From Platanthera guangdongensis (lineage: Eukaryota; Streptophyta; Magnoliopsida; Asparagales; Orchidaceae): a stretch of 64,000 bases of DNA. The DNA is taken from positions 50,606,261 through 50,670,260 of the forward strand of contig CM077150.1 in NCBI GenBank assembly GCA_039583875.1, in the 5' to 3' direction. The position numbers and the translations under genes were made by a program. Shown here one piece after another: positions 45,624 through 56,916 of the stretch. How positions within the stretch are numbered: position 1 is the first letter of the stretch; the number at the start of each line of letters is the position of its first letter. Under the pieces are notes generated by a model. That model had not been told where the DNA came from and did not search any database. It worked only from the letters and a program-made list of their open reading frames with translations.

Positions 45624-45628
45624 AAATA

Positions 45629-46380
45629 TGTAAGAACTTTAAAGTTATCATACTTGTTTCTCAAAAAGAACACCCAAGAGAATCTTGAGAAGTCATCTAT
45701 AACAACTAATGTATAGAATTTCCCTCCCAAGCTCTGTACAGCAATGGGTCCAAATAGATCCATGTGTAGCAAGTACAGAATCCTGGGTGAATCACTCTTA
45801 TTAATAGATTTAAAGCTATTTTTAGTTTGCTTGCCTAATTGACAAGCCCTGCAGGGGCCTTCCTTCTTGTAGGGGCCAGAAGGCAATCCTCTAACAAAGT
45901 TGTCCCGAGATAATTTAGCAATATTTGTAAGATTAACATGTACTAGTCTTTATGCCATAATTCATTATTATTACTAATCTTATTGAACAAACAGATTTCT
46001 GAACTAGCTGACTTGAAATTAACTAAATAGATATTTCCTTATTTAAGTACAGTTAAAATAGTTTTGTTATCTATAGAAGCAATAATACAAGAAGATTGGT
46101 TAAAAGATACCTGATAACCTTCATCACATAACTGGCTTATGGATATCAGGTTATGTTTTAGACCACTCACATAGGCAACTTTCCTGAAGGTGACAACTCC
46201 AATCTTAACAATCCCATAGCCTTTAGTTTGGCCATAGTTGGAGTCTCCGAAGATCACCTTTGGTCCAAGCTTTGACTTGTAGTTGGTTAAATTGTCCTTG
46301 CTTCTTATCATATGCTTTGAACAACCACTATCCAGGTATCACCGTCCCTCTGTGGTAGGATAGTCCTTTACCTGCAAAAT
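45629..46380 (-). pseudogene. TE-C pol, 5' part: protease, GAG-pre-integrase, first part of integrase
   Basis: From right to left on the minus strand: a protease motif YLDSGCSKHM just above 46311, with TGA in place of the preceding Trp; then GPKVIFGDSNYG and GLKHNLISISQLCDEGYQV (46039-46311). A degraded GAG-pre-integrase follows (PSGPYKKEGPCRACQLGKQT, 45800-45886), then HMDLFGPIAVQSLGGKFYT and IDDFSRFSWVFFLRNKYD. The catalytic first Asp is present. The coding joins 27471 across TE-E. Confidence 0.9.
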
Positions 46381-46894
46381 AAAAAATTAGGTGTTCTTGA
46401 CCCAAGTAACCTTGGGTCCTTGATTCTTTTCAAATTTAAAACTAGAAATGTAAGAATAATCAGGTTGGTCTTTGTATCCTAAGGGGTGAAATCTTCTAGG
46501 TGGAATTATCCATTGAGTAAAGGGATTTACAAGTTTTTATTTCTGATATTTAGTTTGATTAAAATTAAACTTTCTGTTTTCAAAGTTTGAGTTCGACAAA
46601 TTTAGTTGAGTTCGTCGAGCTGAGGTTGACGAAAAGTATTGATGTCGTCGATCTCGGTTCAGAGAATGATAATACTCATTTTTTGCATTCCACGATTGTC
46701 GATATCTATTCGACGAAATATATTGATTTCTTCGAGCACCCTGTCTTGAGTATTCATACTCAAATCCTGGGTTCAGAGTTCGTCGATCGCCGTTCGACGC
46801 AAAATACTGATTTCGTCGATCTGAGTTCGACGAATTTTGTTGAACAATAGTTTTATGTAAATTTTTATTTTTCTTTTTCTTTGATTGATTTTTC
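46381..46894 (-). repeat. TE-C gag-pol linker, open frame across hairpin array
   Basis: On the minus strand the frame after gag stays open through the repeat units and reads as repeated Ser-Ser-Asn-x-Asp-Arg-Arg-Asn-Gln-type peptides, up to a stop near 46540. A GPKVTWVKN block before the protease is typical of SIRE gag-pol linkers. Hairpins include TTTCGTCGA (46811-46819), loop, TCGACGAAT (46827-46835). So here the array appears to be translated. Confidence 0.75.
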
Positions 46895-48556
46895 TGTGAA
46901 GTTTCTGTTGGTTTATTGTTAACTTCTATAATTTTCTCTTTACCCTTAGCATAAATGTGAAGTTTCTGTTGGTTTATTGTTAACTTCTATAATTTTCTCT
47001 TTACCCTTAGCATAAATAAATTTGATGGGGGTAGATAAAATATTTTTCTTAAGAATAGGTGGTTGACTAGATGATGCTCCTAAACCTAGTTTACCATTGA
47101 GCCTAGCATTGACTGTGCTAGTGATGTCCATTAATTTTATACTTCTCCCATTAAGGGATTCTTCAAATTTTTTAGCCTCATTTAGTTTAGTTTTTAAAGA
47201 GATGATTTGCACAGAAGCTATATCTAGTTCATCTTTTAATTAAATGTTCTCAGACAACAAGTTATCATATTCAGTTAGCTTATCTCTAAGAAGTTTGATT
47301 TCCTTCTCAGATTTGATTAGATCATTACATAATAATTTAAATTCAGTTTTCAAATGGTCTGAATTAAAACCAAATGAGGATATTACCTAATCCTCTTCTG
47401 ATTCAGAATCTTCATTTTTTGAATTTTCAGCTTCTAAAAGGTTGCCTGATGCATTGATAGCCATCAAGCAAGCTTCTTTTGCTTTAGCTTCTTCATCATC
47501 TTCACTGGAGCTGGAAGATGAAAATTCTTCTTCTGTCTCACTCCAAGTTTCCGCAATAAAGCCTTTCTCCTTCCTCTTATGCTTTCTTGAGGAGGGCTTG
47601 CTGCACTGCTTTCTGGAGTCCTTGTCTCTTCTTTTCTCCTTCTTCTGATTCTCTGGACACTCAGGAAGAATGTATCCATATTTTCTACAAACAAAGCAGA
47701 CAATCTCCTTGGTAGGAGTTTTGTCAAATCTTGGTCTGTCATATTATTTGGATGACTTCCTTCTGAAATCTTTTTTGGCCATCTTGTAAAATCTTTTGGC
47801 CAGCAAGCTTAGGAGTTTTTCATTTGCTGATGGAGATTCTGATTCTTCAGATGCCTTGAAAGCAATGTTTTTCTCTTTCCTTCCTGATGAGGAGGTCTTC
47901 TGCTCAGCTGCTTCTCTTGTCTTTATAAGCTGCTCATTAGATTTGAGCTTGCCTAGTAGAGACTCAGTGGATATTTCATTCAGGCTTCTTGCCTCTTTGA
48001 TTGGCCAGATCCTAGAATCCCATGAGCTAGGGAAGCACATTAGGATTTTATCATTTATCTTAGATAGTGAAATGTTCTTGTCCAGGTTCTTCAGCTCATT
48101 GATGATTAGAATGAGTCTGTTGTACATATCAGCCACTGACTCTGATTCTTCTTTCTTGAAGTTCTCATACTGGGAAATGAGATGAGATCTTCTATCTTTT
48201 CTTTCATCAGCAGAGCCAGCAACCATTTGATTGAGAGAATCCCAAATGTCCTTTGCTGATGTGCATTCAGCTACCTTTTGAAATATATCATCAGACATAG
48301 TCTATGCTAGGATGTTCATGGCTTTAGCATCATCCATCTTCAACTTCTTCTGAGATTCTGTCTACTTAGGTGGTGGAACTCCTGAGGTACTTGTTGATGT
48401 TATTGCAGAAGGAGTAGGGGGACCTGTCAAAATATAATTATAGATATCTTCATCAATTGAATTCATATACAATTTGATCCTTACCTTCCAGAGAGCAAAC
48501 TTATTTAAGTTGCACACTGGAGGTCTGGGGCTTGAGTATTCTTTATTTTGTGCCAT
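46881..48556 (-). pseudogene. TE-C gag, few stops
   Basis: ATG at 48556-48554 starts MAQNKEYSSPRPPVCNLNKF, as in TE-F. The capsid region (47744-48298) has WDSLNQMVAGSADERKDRRS and SSWDSRIWPIKEARS. The zinc knuckle reads CFVCRKYGYILPEC, with Tyr where the metal-binding His should be. The acidic and coiled-coil-like parts and KLMDITSTVNARLNG (near 47120) follow. Stops lie near 48365, 48303, 47743 and 47385. The frame is otherwise continuous to the duplication at 46895-47016. Confidence 0.9.
46895..47016 (-). repeat. 61-bp tandem duplication in TE-C gag
   Basis: 46895-46955 and 46956-47016 are the same 61-bp segment twice. The length is not a multiple of three, so it shifts the gag-linker frame. 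Confidence 0.9.
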
Positions 48557-48639
48557 GATATAGGAAAGACACTAGAGATAATAAGATCTATGAAAGATCT
48601 TTTGGTTCAGGTGTTAGCCTGTGAAACCAAACAACCTTA

Positions 48640-48655
48640 CCCTCTGATACCAACT
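48640..48655 (-). other. TE-C primer-binding site, next to a splice-donor-like site
   Basis: TGGTATCAGAG on the minus strand (48643-48653), 2 bases inside the LTR edge. It is followed by GG|GTAAGG (GT at 48641-48640), which resembles a 5' splice site just downstream of the PBS. Confidence 0.75.
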
Positions 48656-50326
48656 GAAAGTGAGGGATAGATCTGTCTTAACTTTAGAGGGGGTGGTGAA
48701 TAGAGTATTTTAAAAAGTTGATTAGTTTTTATTGTGGAATTAAAATAAGTGATAGCTATATGTATAGAGAGAAAATAAAAAAAATCAATCACAACACAAC
48801 AAATAAAAAAACAGAGCAATCCAGACGACACAAAGATTTTATAGTGGTTCCCCAAAACTGGGTACATCCACTCTTCTACCACCCTGGTAGGAATCCACTA
48901 CAGGTTTTTGTTCAGGTGCCCTTCCACCATAGGTTTTTGATCAGGTGCCCTGTCACCACAAGATCTATTTCAAGGGAGATCTCACAACCCTTTGGGCCTT
49001 TGATCAGGTGCCCCAAAACAATTCCAAGACTCGTTATCAGGAGACTTGACAAACAAAGGGGTTAACTTTTGAGGGGAGTTATAACCCTGTACACAGTTGG
49101 AAAAAAAGTGATGATGTTCTTCTCTGTCGACAGTCTAAGAGAAGACTAGTGGATTTGTTGTTGTCAAAGCTCCCCCTGAGATGTAGAATGGTTCAGGAGA
49201 AAGAGAGCTTTGCTCAGGGTGTAGGCCTTCAATTGGAGGAAGATCTTCAGGAAACTTTCAGAATGATGAAGATTGTTTTGTCTCTTTGAAAATTCCTGAA
49301 GCAAAACTGATGAAGAACATGATTTTTGTGTGAAGCTGTACTTCCTTCAGTTTTCTGTAGAATAATCCTTTTGCTATAATCTGTAATCACTGTGTCTCTG
49401 TGTGTGTCTGTATATCTCTGTGTATATCTGTTTATATTTGTGTATATGTGTATTTTCTGAAAACTATCTTTTTATATTCCTTGTAGAAATTAACATTTGA
49501 ATTTTGAATTCTATCCTTGATTAACTGCAGAAAATCTGGGAGTTGAACAGCTAGAAATTGTCATTAATTTGTTTCCGCAACTGTCCCATCAATTTAGCCA
49601 AATAATTACTCTGTGAATACAATGATTAATGCTACCTTGAAATGACTATATTCTTGAGAATATGATGCATTAATTATCAGAGCATTTATAGACATATAAT
49701 AATTAATTTTGAAATCAAACTGCCTTATTCAATACTGGAAAACTGGAAGGAATTTAGTCGAACAGAACCTGTGAGAATGTAGTTGAACTGAATCTGTTTC
49801 GTCGATGAAAGATCAAATTTCGTCGAACTAAAAACCTCTCTTTCGTCGAGCTGAGCTCCAAGATCTCTGAACAAAAAATTCACTACCATTATGAACTCCA
49901 AGATCGTCGAACTGAGATAGTCTTTTCATCGAGTTGAGCTTCTGGGAAGAAATCAGAATTCATTGATCTCTGCTAAGATTTCGTCAAACTCAGCTTAAAG
50001 AAGAAGTTGAGTTCGTCGAGCTAAGCTAGGATTTCGTCGAACTCAGCTCAGAGAAATAACTGAGTTCGTCAAACTCCGATCGACGAAAGTCGAGCTTAGT
50101 TCAGCAATCTTCGAAGGACTTTTTCTGCTCTTAGAAAACTGCTTTCTCTCGGGGTCTTCTGTCTTCTAAGTCTTCTGAAGGTGAAACCAATCATTTTAGG
50201 TTTTGATGTCTTGACTTAGACTCTGACAAAAACCTATGACCCTAGACTATACAGTGTGGGTCAATCTAAGCAATCTTAATATTGAACCTAGCCCAAATCA
50301 ACCCTAAAACAGGTGGGGTTCCAACA
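48656..50326 (-). repeat. TE-C 5' LTR (1671 bp)
   Basis: In element sense starts TGTTGGAACCCC and ends CTTTCA. The U3 array of TCGTCGA / TCGACGA units is at about 49745-50110. TATAAAAA (minus) at 49469-49476. ATGAC (50327-50331) is the flanking 5-mer; its partner is out of the window. Confidence 0.9.
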
Positions 50327-50352
50327 ATGACATTGTGGTTGAGAGGCCAATG
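50327..50352. other. 26-bp island between two LTRs
   Basis: Lies between the outer ends of the TE-C 5' LTR and the TE-G 3' LTR. No PBS or PPT is in it. It is either host DNA or a sliver of an older element. It is too short to classify. Confidence 0.6.
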
Positions 50353-52382
50353 TGAAAGTCTTTAGATTCAGGAGTAGTTAAACACCTATAGGGGGAGGTG
50401 AATAGATTTTTCTTTCTTTTAGTGTTTTCTTTTGACTTCGTTGTGTTGTGATTAGTTTAGCTTTTCTTTCAAAAACACACAATCAACCCAGAAATAGTTT
50501 ATAGTGGTTCCCCAGAGTATGAGTACATCCACTATCCCTCCCACCTTTCTTACAGTTTGTTAGACAAGGCCAACTTTTACAAACTCGGCTCCAAAAGCTT
50601 ACAGCACAAATCCCTCATGATTTCTCAGACTCCTCCAAGTGCTACACTCACACCCAAGGCCCTACACTCAAAGATGTAATCTCCTACAACTCAGTAATCT
50701 GCACGAGACTACCTACCTCAGACTTTAGGTAAAGTCCTACACTCATTCTTGGAGGAAATCCTACACTTAGATCGAACACTGGAACCGACCTTAAAGGATA
50801 AACCTCCTACACCTCAGGCACTTAGCCCTACCTCAGATCCACACAAGGATCCTACCACCCAGATTCTCAACTGGAATCCTACAACTCAGGCCCAATGGCC
50901 CTACAGTTCAGATCTACAGAAAGATCCTACCTCGACCTTTATAGATTAGGCTTACACTCAGATCAGTAATGAACCTACAAATGAAAGGTTGGTTGGTGTT
51001 GTAGAATGACTGCAGAGAAATAATCTCTAAGTCTACCTTTTCATGAACTGAAATGATTCAGTCCTTTCTTCTACACAACTCCAGGAATGGATCTTCATGA
51101 TTAGTTCTTCTTGAGCTATGAAGTCACTGCAGCTGGGGCTTGCTTTGTTCCTTCTTCTACCTTAGATAGAAAGCTCTCTGAACTTGCTGTTGAAGTTTTG
51201 TAGGTCAACAACTAACTTTCTTGAACTTTTAGATCAACAACATGAACAACTTATTCAGGCTCTGCAACTAGGTCGAGAGGAAGAAGATGAAGATCTGTAT
51301 GTAAAATGTTTATTATCCAAAATTTAATTTCTTCTTCCTTGATCTCTTGCTTTTCTATCCCACCTCCAATGGCTCTTTGATCAGTGGGACCACCTGGAGT
51401 TGGTAGTTGCAACTTCTCTTTAGGATTAAATGTTGTACAATAGGCATGCGACGCCTTTTGTCGTCTACTATTCAGTTCTCACAACATTTGAATTTATGCT
51501 GACATCATCATGACACAGCACCTGTGGACTTAGCCAAATTCATAATTCTACATAGGTGTTGAGTGAAGTCTTGTCACTCAATGCCAAAACACTTGAGCAG
51601 ATTTCTGCATCTTCAAGCGTTGAGTAATCCGTCACCACTCAACGAATATAGACATTTGTAGTCAAACTGAGTAGGCGTTGAGTGAGCCTTCATCACTCAA
51701 CGCATCTAGACTTAGTCGATTATCTATGTATGAAGGCAATGAGTGAGTTGTCTTCACTCAACGCATTCTGCCTTTGCCATCACTCAATGCATTTGTCCTA
51801 AAACAAATTTTCTATTGAATATGCATTAAGTGAGTTGACATAACTCAATGCTTCTATCCTTAGACAGAATTCTGTATCAAAAATACTGTGGCTCTGACTG
51901 AACAATGTTCTGTCGCCGCTTGCTCTACATGACGTTGAGTGAACTGCCTTTACTCAGCGCTTCTGAACTTAGCCAGATTACTTGACAGATTCTTTATGAC
52001 TTTGACTGCTTGAGCTTTACTCAATGCTTCTGGCTCAGGGCATTGAGTGAACTACCTTCACTCAATGCTTTTGGACTTTACCAGATTTCTGCCTTGGCAA
52101 TGCTGAGGCTTTGACTGTCTAGCCTTTACTCAACGCTTAAGGCCATCTGGCGTTGAGTGTACTGCCTTCACTCAACACATCTAGACTTAGACAAATTTGA
52201 GCCTTGTCAGCATCATGTCCTACGTCCTCCTGTCATTGTCACTTGGATAACCTGTCTAATATTAGTAATAAAGAGCCCCCTGCATACATATAATTTATAA
52301 CATGCATCACATAAAATATGTGTATACAATTGTCCTACAGACCTTCTTCAAATCTAGGACATTGAGATCAATGGACCCGACA
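50353..52382 (-). repeat. TE-G 3' LTR (2030 bp) with GCGTTGAGTGA hairpin array
   Basis: In element sense starts TGTCGGGTCCATTG and ends GACTTTCA. U3 (about 51545-52185) has units such as GCGTTGAGTGA (51675-51685), loop GCCTTCA, TCACTCAACGC (51693-51703). The block 50490-50950 is a run of CCTACA(A)CTCAG-like short repeats. The LTR family is shared with TE-I. Confidence 0.85.
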
Positions 52383-52397
52383 ATCTCCCACTATTTT
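52383..52397 (-). other. TE-G polypurine tract
   Basis: AAAATAGTGGGAGAT on the minus strand right before TGTCGGG, showing that 50353-52382 is a 3' LTR. Confidence 0.8.
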
Positions 52398-52857
52398 AAG
52401 AAGTCAAAACCTTAGACAATAATATACACTAACACATAAGCAACAGATATAACCTTTCAGTAGAAAGGTGAGATATATTATACACAACCAGAAAGATTAA
52501 TGTTTTGGTAGTGTGCAGAAAACAAAACACATTTCCAAAAGCCCTTAAGTAAAACATGAAACATCTCTAAGTTTCAGGTTCTCCTATGACTATGCCCCTG
52601 CTAGGCTTCTTGGCAGCTTTAGCTTTGTCTCCTTGCTTTTCCTTTTTCCTCTCAAAATAGCTATATGAATTTGTTAAGTACTTGCTGGGCTCCAAAGCAT
52701 CTGGCAGTAGTTTACCTAACCTCTTATCCCTTCTGAATGTCCTTTTGTCCTCTTCATTCTTCTCATGCTTGGCCCATTCTAGGGAACTTTAGAGCTTTCC
52801 CAGACATTACTAAAAAGTCCTTCTAAGCAAAGTTGATCCCATGACTACCTTTCCTTA
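52398..52857 (-). pseudogene. TE-G env-like gene, C-terminal end, and 3' UTR
   Basis: Minus-strand translation above the stop at 52567-52569 reads SLEWAKHEKNEEDKRTF, then YLTNSYSYFERKKEKQ and ends GIVIGEPET. It aligns with the basic C-termini of the TE-A (YPKSYSYQRRQQEKK) and TE-H env-like proteins. A stop near 52790 breaks it. At about 52857 it ends abruptly against the plus-strand env-like gene of TE-H, with no LTR end between. 52398-52566 is non-coding 3' UTR. Confidence 0.75.
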
Positions 52858-55066
52858 GATATGTTCAAGCTTTGGGTCGCCATCATCTTCCGAAAAAGAA
52901 TTGACTGGGGAGCAATTTTGTTTGGAAGAATAAAGGACAGTCTGTGTGCACCAAACCTTGGAAGAATACTTAGTCTGTATTTGAATCAGCTAGACAGAGA
53001 TGCTTTTGACATGACGAAAGCTGTACCAATTCATCACTTTAAGAAAATCGATTCTTCAACCTTCTCCAGATGGGAAAGGAGGATCCCAAGGCAAGGTGGA
53101 CTCAGAGAATTTCCTGAGGAAGAGGAGGAGGTAGTTCCTGATGATAGGATTCCTACTCCTACCCCCACCCCCCCCCCCCACCCACATGAAATTCCTGAGA
53201 GCTCGAGTGCAAGAGTTGAGGGGGAGTCTGTTGCAACTCAAGTGGCTACTGATATTCAAGTGCCCTTGATTGTTCCCTCTTCTATAGAGACAGTTGTATT
53301 AGATATAGTTGCAGAGTCAGTTAGTCTACACCTAGTGATTGCTGAGATTGGTCATGCTGCTACTGAGGTTGTGCCTGATGAGCCAGATGATGAGGTAGTA
53401 GTTGATGGTTTTGATAATGCTGCTGGTGATGATTTTGAGCCCGCTGACAATGTAAATGAGGAAGAAATTGTGTTGGCCTCTGATGAGATTGTTTCCTCTG
53501 AGAGCATGATCGTAAGTCTCCCAGAGATTCTACCAGTAATGATTGAGGGAGAGCAGATTCAACCTTTAATTTCAATCAAAACATAGTTAGACAGGTTTGT
53601 GCGTAATCTTCAGAAAAGAATTGCAAAGGTTCTAGGTGGACCTCCAGTGGAGGAAGAAGAAGTTTTTGAAATATCTGATGAGGAGGAGAAGCTTAGATGC
53701 TTCCTCTTGCCCTAGTAGCTCCTGATCCCGGCCTACTATCGCAAGCTCATATTTCTCCAGTTGCAGAGTCGTCTAGTGACTCCGAGGAATGTGCAGATCT
53801 ACCCTCTCCACCAAGTATTCCACCTAAATACCTTCCTAGTACTAGTTCAAAAAATTCTTTACTAAAGTCTACAGAAGTAATGATGGCCAGGCAATAAGCT
53901 AATTTTGATCTATCTCTCAAGAAAGTTCTGAAGAAAGTAAAAGAGACTGAACATGATATCAAAAAAGGCCTTGCCGAAGACAAGGTGCATTTTGATAAGT
54001 TGGAGTCTACTCTTGACAGCTGATTTGTGCAAGGTGGAAAAGCTATTATTCACACAATTGCTGGGCTTAAGAGCAATTTGGATGTAATCAAAACTGTTGA
54101 TAAGAATGCCAAGAATGTGATAAATGCCCAAAATGTCGGGATGGACCACTTTGACAATCAAATAGTGTATTACAGTAATGCGATTGCTAAGGAGGTGATT
54201 AAAGAAGTTAGAAAGTGGGAGGAAGAACTGAAAGCTATGGTAAATGCAATTGAAACCTCCATGAAAGAACAATTTTAAGATGTCAACATCTACAGTTATG
54301 ATAAATTCAAATGGCTTCATGGAGAACTGTTTCCAGGATCTGCTAAAGTAAGGATGCCTGAATCTGTAGTGCCAGAACCTGTGATACCTAATCCTATGCA
54401 TGATTATGTTCATCCTATTCAGGACTACCTTCATTACTGGAAAGACTCTCAAGATTTTTCTCAGGATTACAATCTATATGGAATAGAATCTGTTGCTGCT
54501 GCTGCTGGACCAAATGTTCAAGTGCTTGAAGATGTACCTCAACCAGCTCCTAAGAGAAGAAGGTTTAGAGAAGAAGGTTTAAGAGAAGAAGGATCTGCTA
54601 AAGTAAGGATGCCTGAATCTGTAGTACCAGAACCTGTGATACCTAATCCTATGCATGATTATGTTCATCCTATTCAGGACTACCTTCATTACTGGAAAGA
54701 CTCAAGATTTTTCTCAGAATTACAATATATATGGAATAGAATCTGTTGCTGCTGCTGCTGGACCAAATGTTCAAGTGCTTGAAGATGTACCTCAACCAGC
54801 TCCTAAGAGAAGAAGGTTTAGAGAAGGCCCTTCTACTGTCAGGTCTGATCCTTACAGGGAACTATGTGAGGAAATGAGGATATATGTAAACAATACATCA
54901 TTGAGGAATGGTAGAAGCACGAGGTAGAAAGTGCTAAAGGGAGATTACACGTCATGAAGTATAGAAGTAATGATCCAGATGCTCCTTCTATTCCGCCAAA
55001 GTATTTCCCAAAGCCGAAGGCTTATTTTGACAGGCAGTACCAGAAGAGCCAGGGCAAACCAGTTTA
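52858..55066 (+). pseudogene. TE-H env-like gene, 5' truncated and broken
   Basis: Starts inside the globular domain (MFKLWVAIIFRKRIDWGAIL, FKKIDSSTFSRWERR), matching TE-A 10866 on and TE-F near 40170-40380. An acidic region follows (to the stop at 53584), then Pro/Ser-rich parts with stops, a Lys/Glu-rich coiled-coil-like part (54027-54278), a 255-bp tandem duplication, and a C-terminus KYFPKPKAYFDRQYQKSQ near 55000-55066. The first about 150 residues are missing at the junction with TE-G. Confidence 0.8.
54336..54845 (+). repeat. 255-bp direct tandem duplication in TE-H env-like gene
   Basis: 54336-54590 and 54591 on start with the same GGATCTGCTAAAG and stay nearly identical. The unit is 85 codons, so it was in frame when formed. 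The second copy has lost 2 bases (GACTCTCAAG to GACTCAAG), which shifts the frame. Confidence 0.92.
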
Positions 55067-55249
55067 AAGTTCTTATTTTTCTTGATATTTGAGAAAATTG
55101 TTTCCTCGATTGAACTTATATATATGTTTTAATGTTTTGGCTGTGATTGTTCTTATTTCTCAATTTTTCATGCTCTTTCCTTGATTTATTATCTTGTGTA
55201 CAATTCATCGCATTTTGTAGGGTTCTGACTTCTTCAAATAGAGGGAGAT
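55067..55249 (+). other. TE-H 3' untranslated region and polypurine tract
   Basis: A T-rich non-coding stretch ends AAATAGAGGGAGAT (55236-55249), the PPT, directly before TGTTGGG. Confidence 0.85.
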
Positions 55250-56309
55250 TGTTGGGTATTGTACCCACAATTACCCTAATTTGAAGAAGTGTTCCTTGAA
55301 CTAAGATGAGTTCTGATTGTATTTGATTGGGTGTTTTTTAGTTATGTGCTTGCAGGACTTTATTGCTAAGTACAACCCAATGTCAGGTTATAGTGGGTCA
55401 TGAAACACATGACTATACAATGTAATCCCTTATTATATAGTCCAATGTGTAGACCCATGTGTAATCTCTCTATTAGAGTGTACTTATATTTCAAGTGCAT
55501 TAGAAGATTCAAGGAAGGATGTGTTGCTGTATTCAGAAAGGACAAGATTTTTTCTAAGGAAAATTCGTCGAGTATCGTAGAGTAGACTCGTTGAATTCGT
55601 TGAGGTTATCTGTTGATACTTTCAAATTTGTCGGGTATACCTATTGAGACTCGTCAAATTCATAGGAATTAACCCTGCAAATCTTTCCTGCTTCCTTGAG
55701 AATCGACCGAGTAGAATTCGTCGTATATCACCTTGCTTAGTCCTCGAATTTGTTGAAGTTATCTTTCGATACTCGTCAAATTTTCTAGGTATGTTGGTCG
55801 ATAATTGTCGAATTTGCTGAGTCTCTCTAGGAATGCGCTGAGCTATCAAATCGATCTGTCTGGATTTGTCTAAGTCGTTTTTGTCTTATTTCAGAGTAGT
55901 TTGACGTGTAACCTCTACATACTCGATGATACTCTACGAAACTGACTTAGGGCTTATTTGCTTTTTTCCGTTTGACTCCTCCCGACTACCATGTGCAGTA
56001 ACTCACATTTTCTCGATATGGAAGGAATTTCTAGCCGTTAGAGAAGAGGAGTTCCTATAAATACCTAGGGTGATTTTCTTTCAAACATAATCGTGCTTTT
56101 ATATTTTTAAATCGAGAAATTTCAGAAAACTCCCGTCAGCATACGTGATACCGTTCTTCATAATTCTCTCGGCCGATGACTTGACACACGATTCATTTCT
56201 TCAACAAGAGTGTCGACTAGAACTCGGATCTCTAAAAGTGCAAGTGCTCCTCAGATCTAGTTGATCCCGATTGTTCAGATCAAGACTTCAATGATTTCAA
56301 GTTCTCTCT
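55250..56309 (+). repeat. TE-H 3' LTR, truncated by TE-I
   Basis: Starts TGTTGGGTATTGTACCC and resembles the TE-A LTR over the first 200 bases. It carries loose TCGTCGA/TCGTCAAATT units (55560-55860). TATAAATA at 56056-56063. The end is missing because TE-I sequence starts near 56310. Confidence 0.85.
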
Positions 56310-56916
56310 TTTTGGGTCCATTGATCCCAATGTCCTGGATTTGAAGAAGGCCTTGTAGACAATGGTATACATATGTTGTAATCTAACATGTCCTACAAGT
56401 TTTATGTATGCAGGGTACCTTCTATGCATTGATTGGACAGGTTGATTCAAGTGGCCAAGACAGGTGATGACTGGGCAAGCTAGTGAAAAGACAGAAAACT
56501 GTCTAAGTCCACAGGAGTTGAGTAAAGTCTATTCAATCAACCCCAGGTGGTTAATATCGCTGAGTTTATCCTGTATAGTCAAAGCTAAACAATTGGCAAG
56601 CTGAAGATGTGGCTAAGTACACGGGCATTGAGTGAAGTCTACTCACTAAACGCCATAAAGCAAAAAGCTGTGAGACAGGCTAAGACAGTAAAAGTCTAAG
56701 AAGAAACAGACAAAAATGTGGCTAAGTCCACAGACATTGAGTGAAGTCCATTCACTTACCGCCATAACTTCATATTCGTTAAGTATAGCTTAAACAGTCA
56801 AAGCCACAAAAAATCTATGTAGATATTTGACTAAGTCCACAGGCGTTGAGTGAAGCTTACTTACTCAACGCCATGTGATAAAAAGCGTTGACTGAACCTT
56901 ACTTAGTCAGAGATTG
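56310..56916 (+). repeat. TE-I: LTR of the TE-G family (start only)
   Basis: GGGTCCATTGATCCCAATGTCCTGG..TTTGAAGAAGG matches the start of the TE-G LTR in the opposite orientation; the first four bases are degenerate. Hairpins at 56625-56653 (loop AGTCTAC) and 56842-56872 (loop AGCTTAC) are the GCGTTGAGTGA type. Cut at 56916 by TE-J. Confidence 0.8.

Larger units (their letters stand above)
14901..50326 (-). mobile_element. TE-C: Copia/SIRE element split by TE-D and TE-E(+TE-F), left end cut by TE-A
   Basis: Minus-strand pieces at 14901-17364, 26862-27471 and 45629-50326 form one element. From right to left they are 5' LTR, PBS, gag, protease, integrase, RT, RNase H, spacer and env-like start. 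The cuts are exact: TAAGT flanks TE-D (17360-17364 and 26857-26861), and AAATA flanks TE-E (27467-27471 and 45624-45628). The reading frame continues across both. The rest of env-like and the 3' LTR should lie left of the window, beyond TE-A. Confidence 0.92.
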
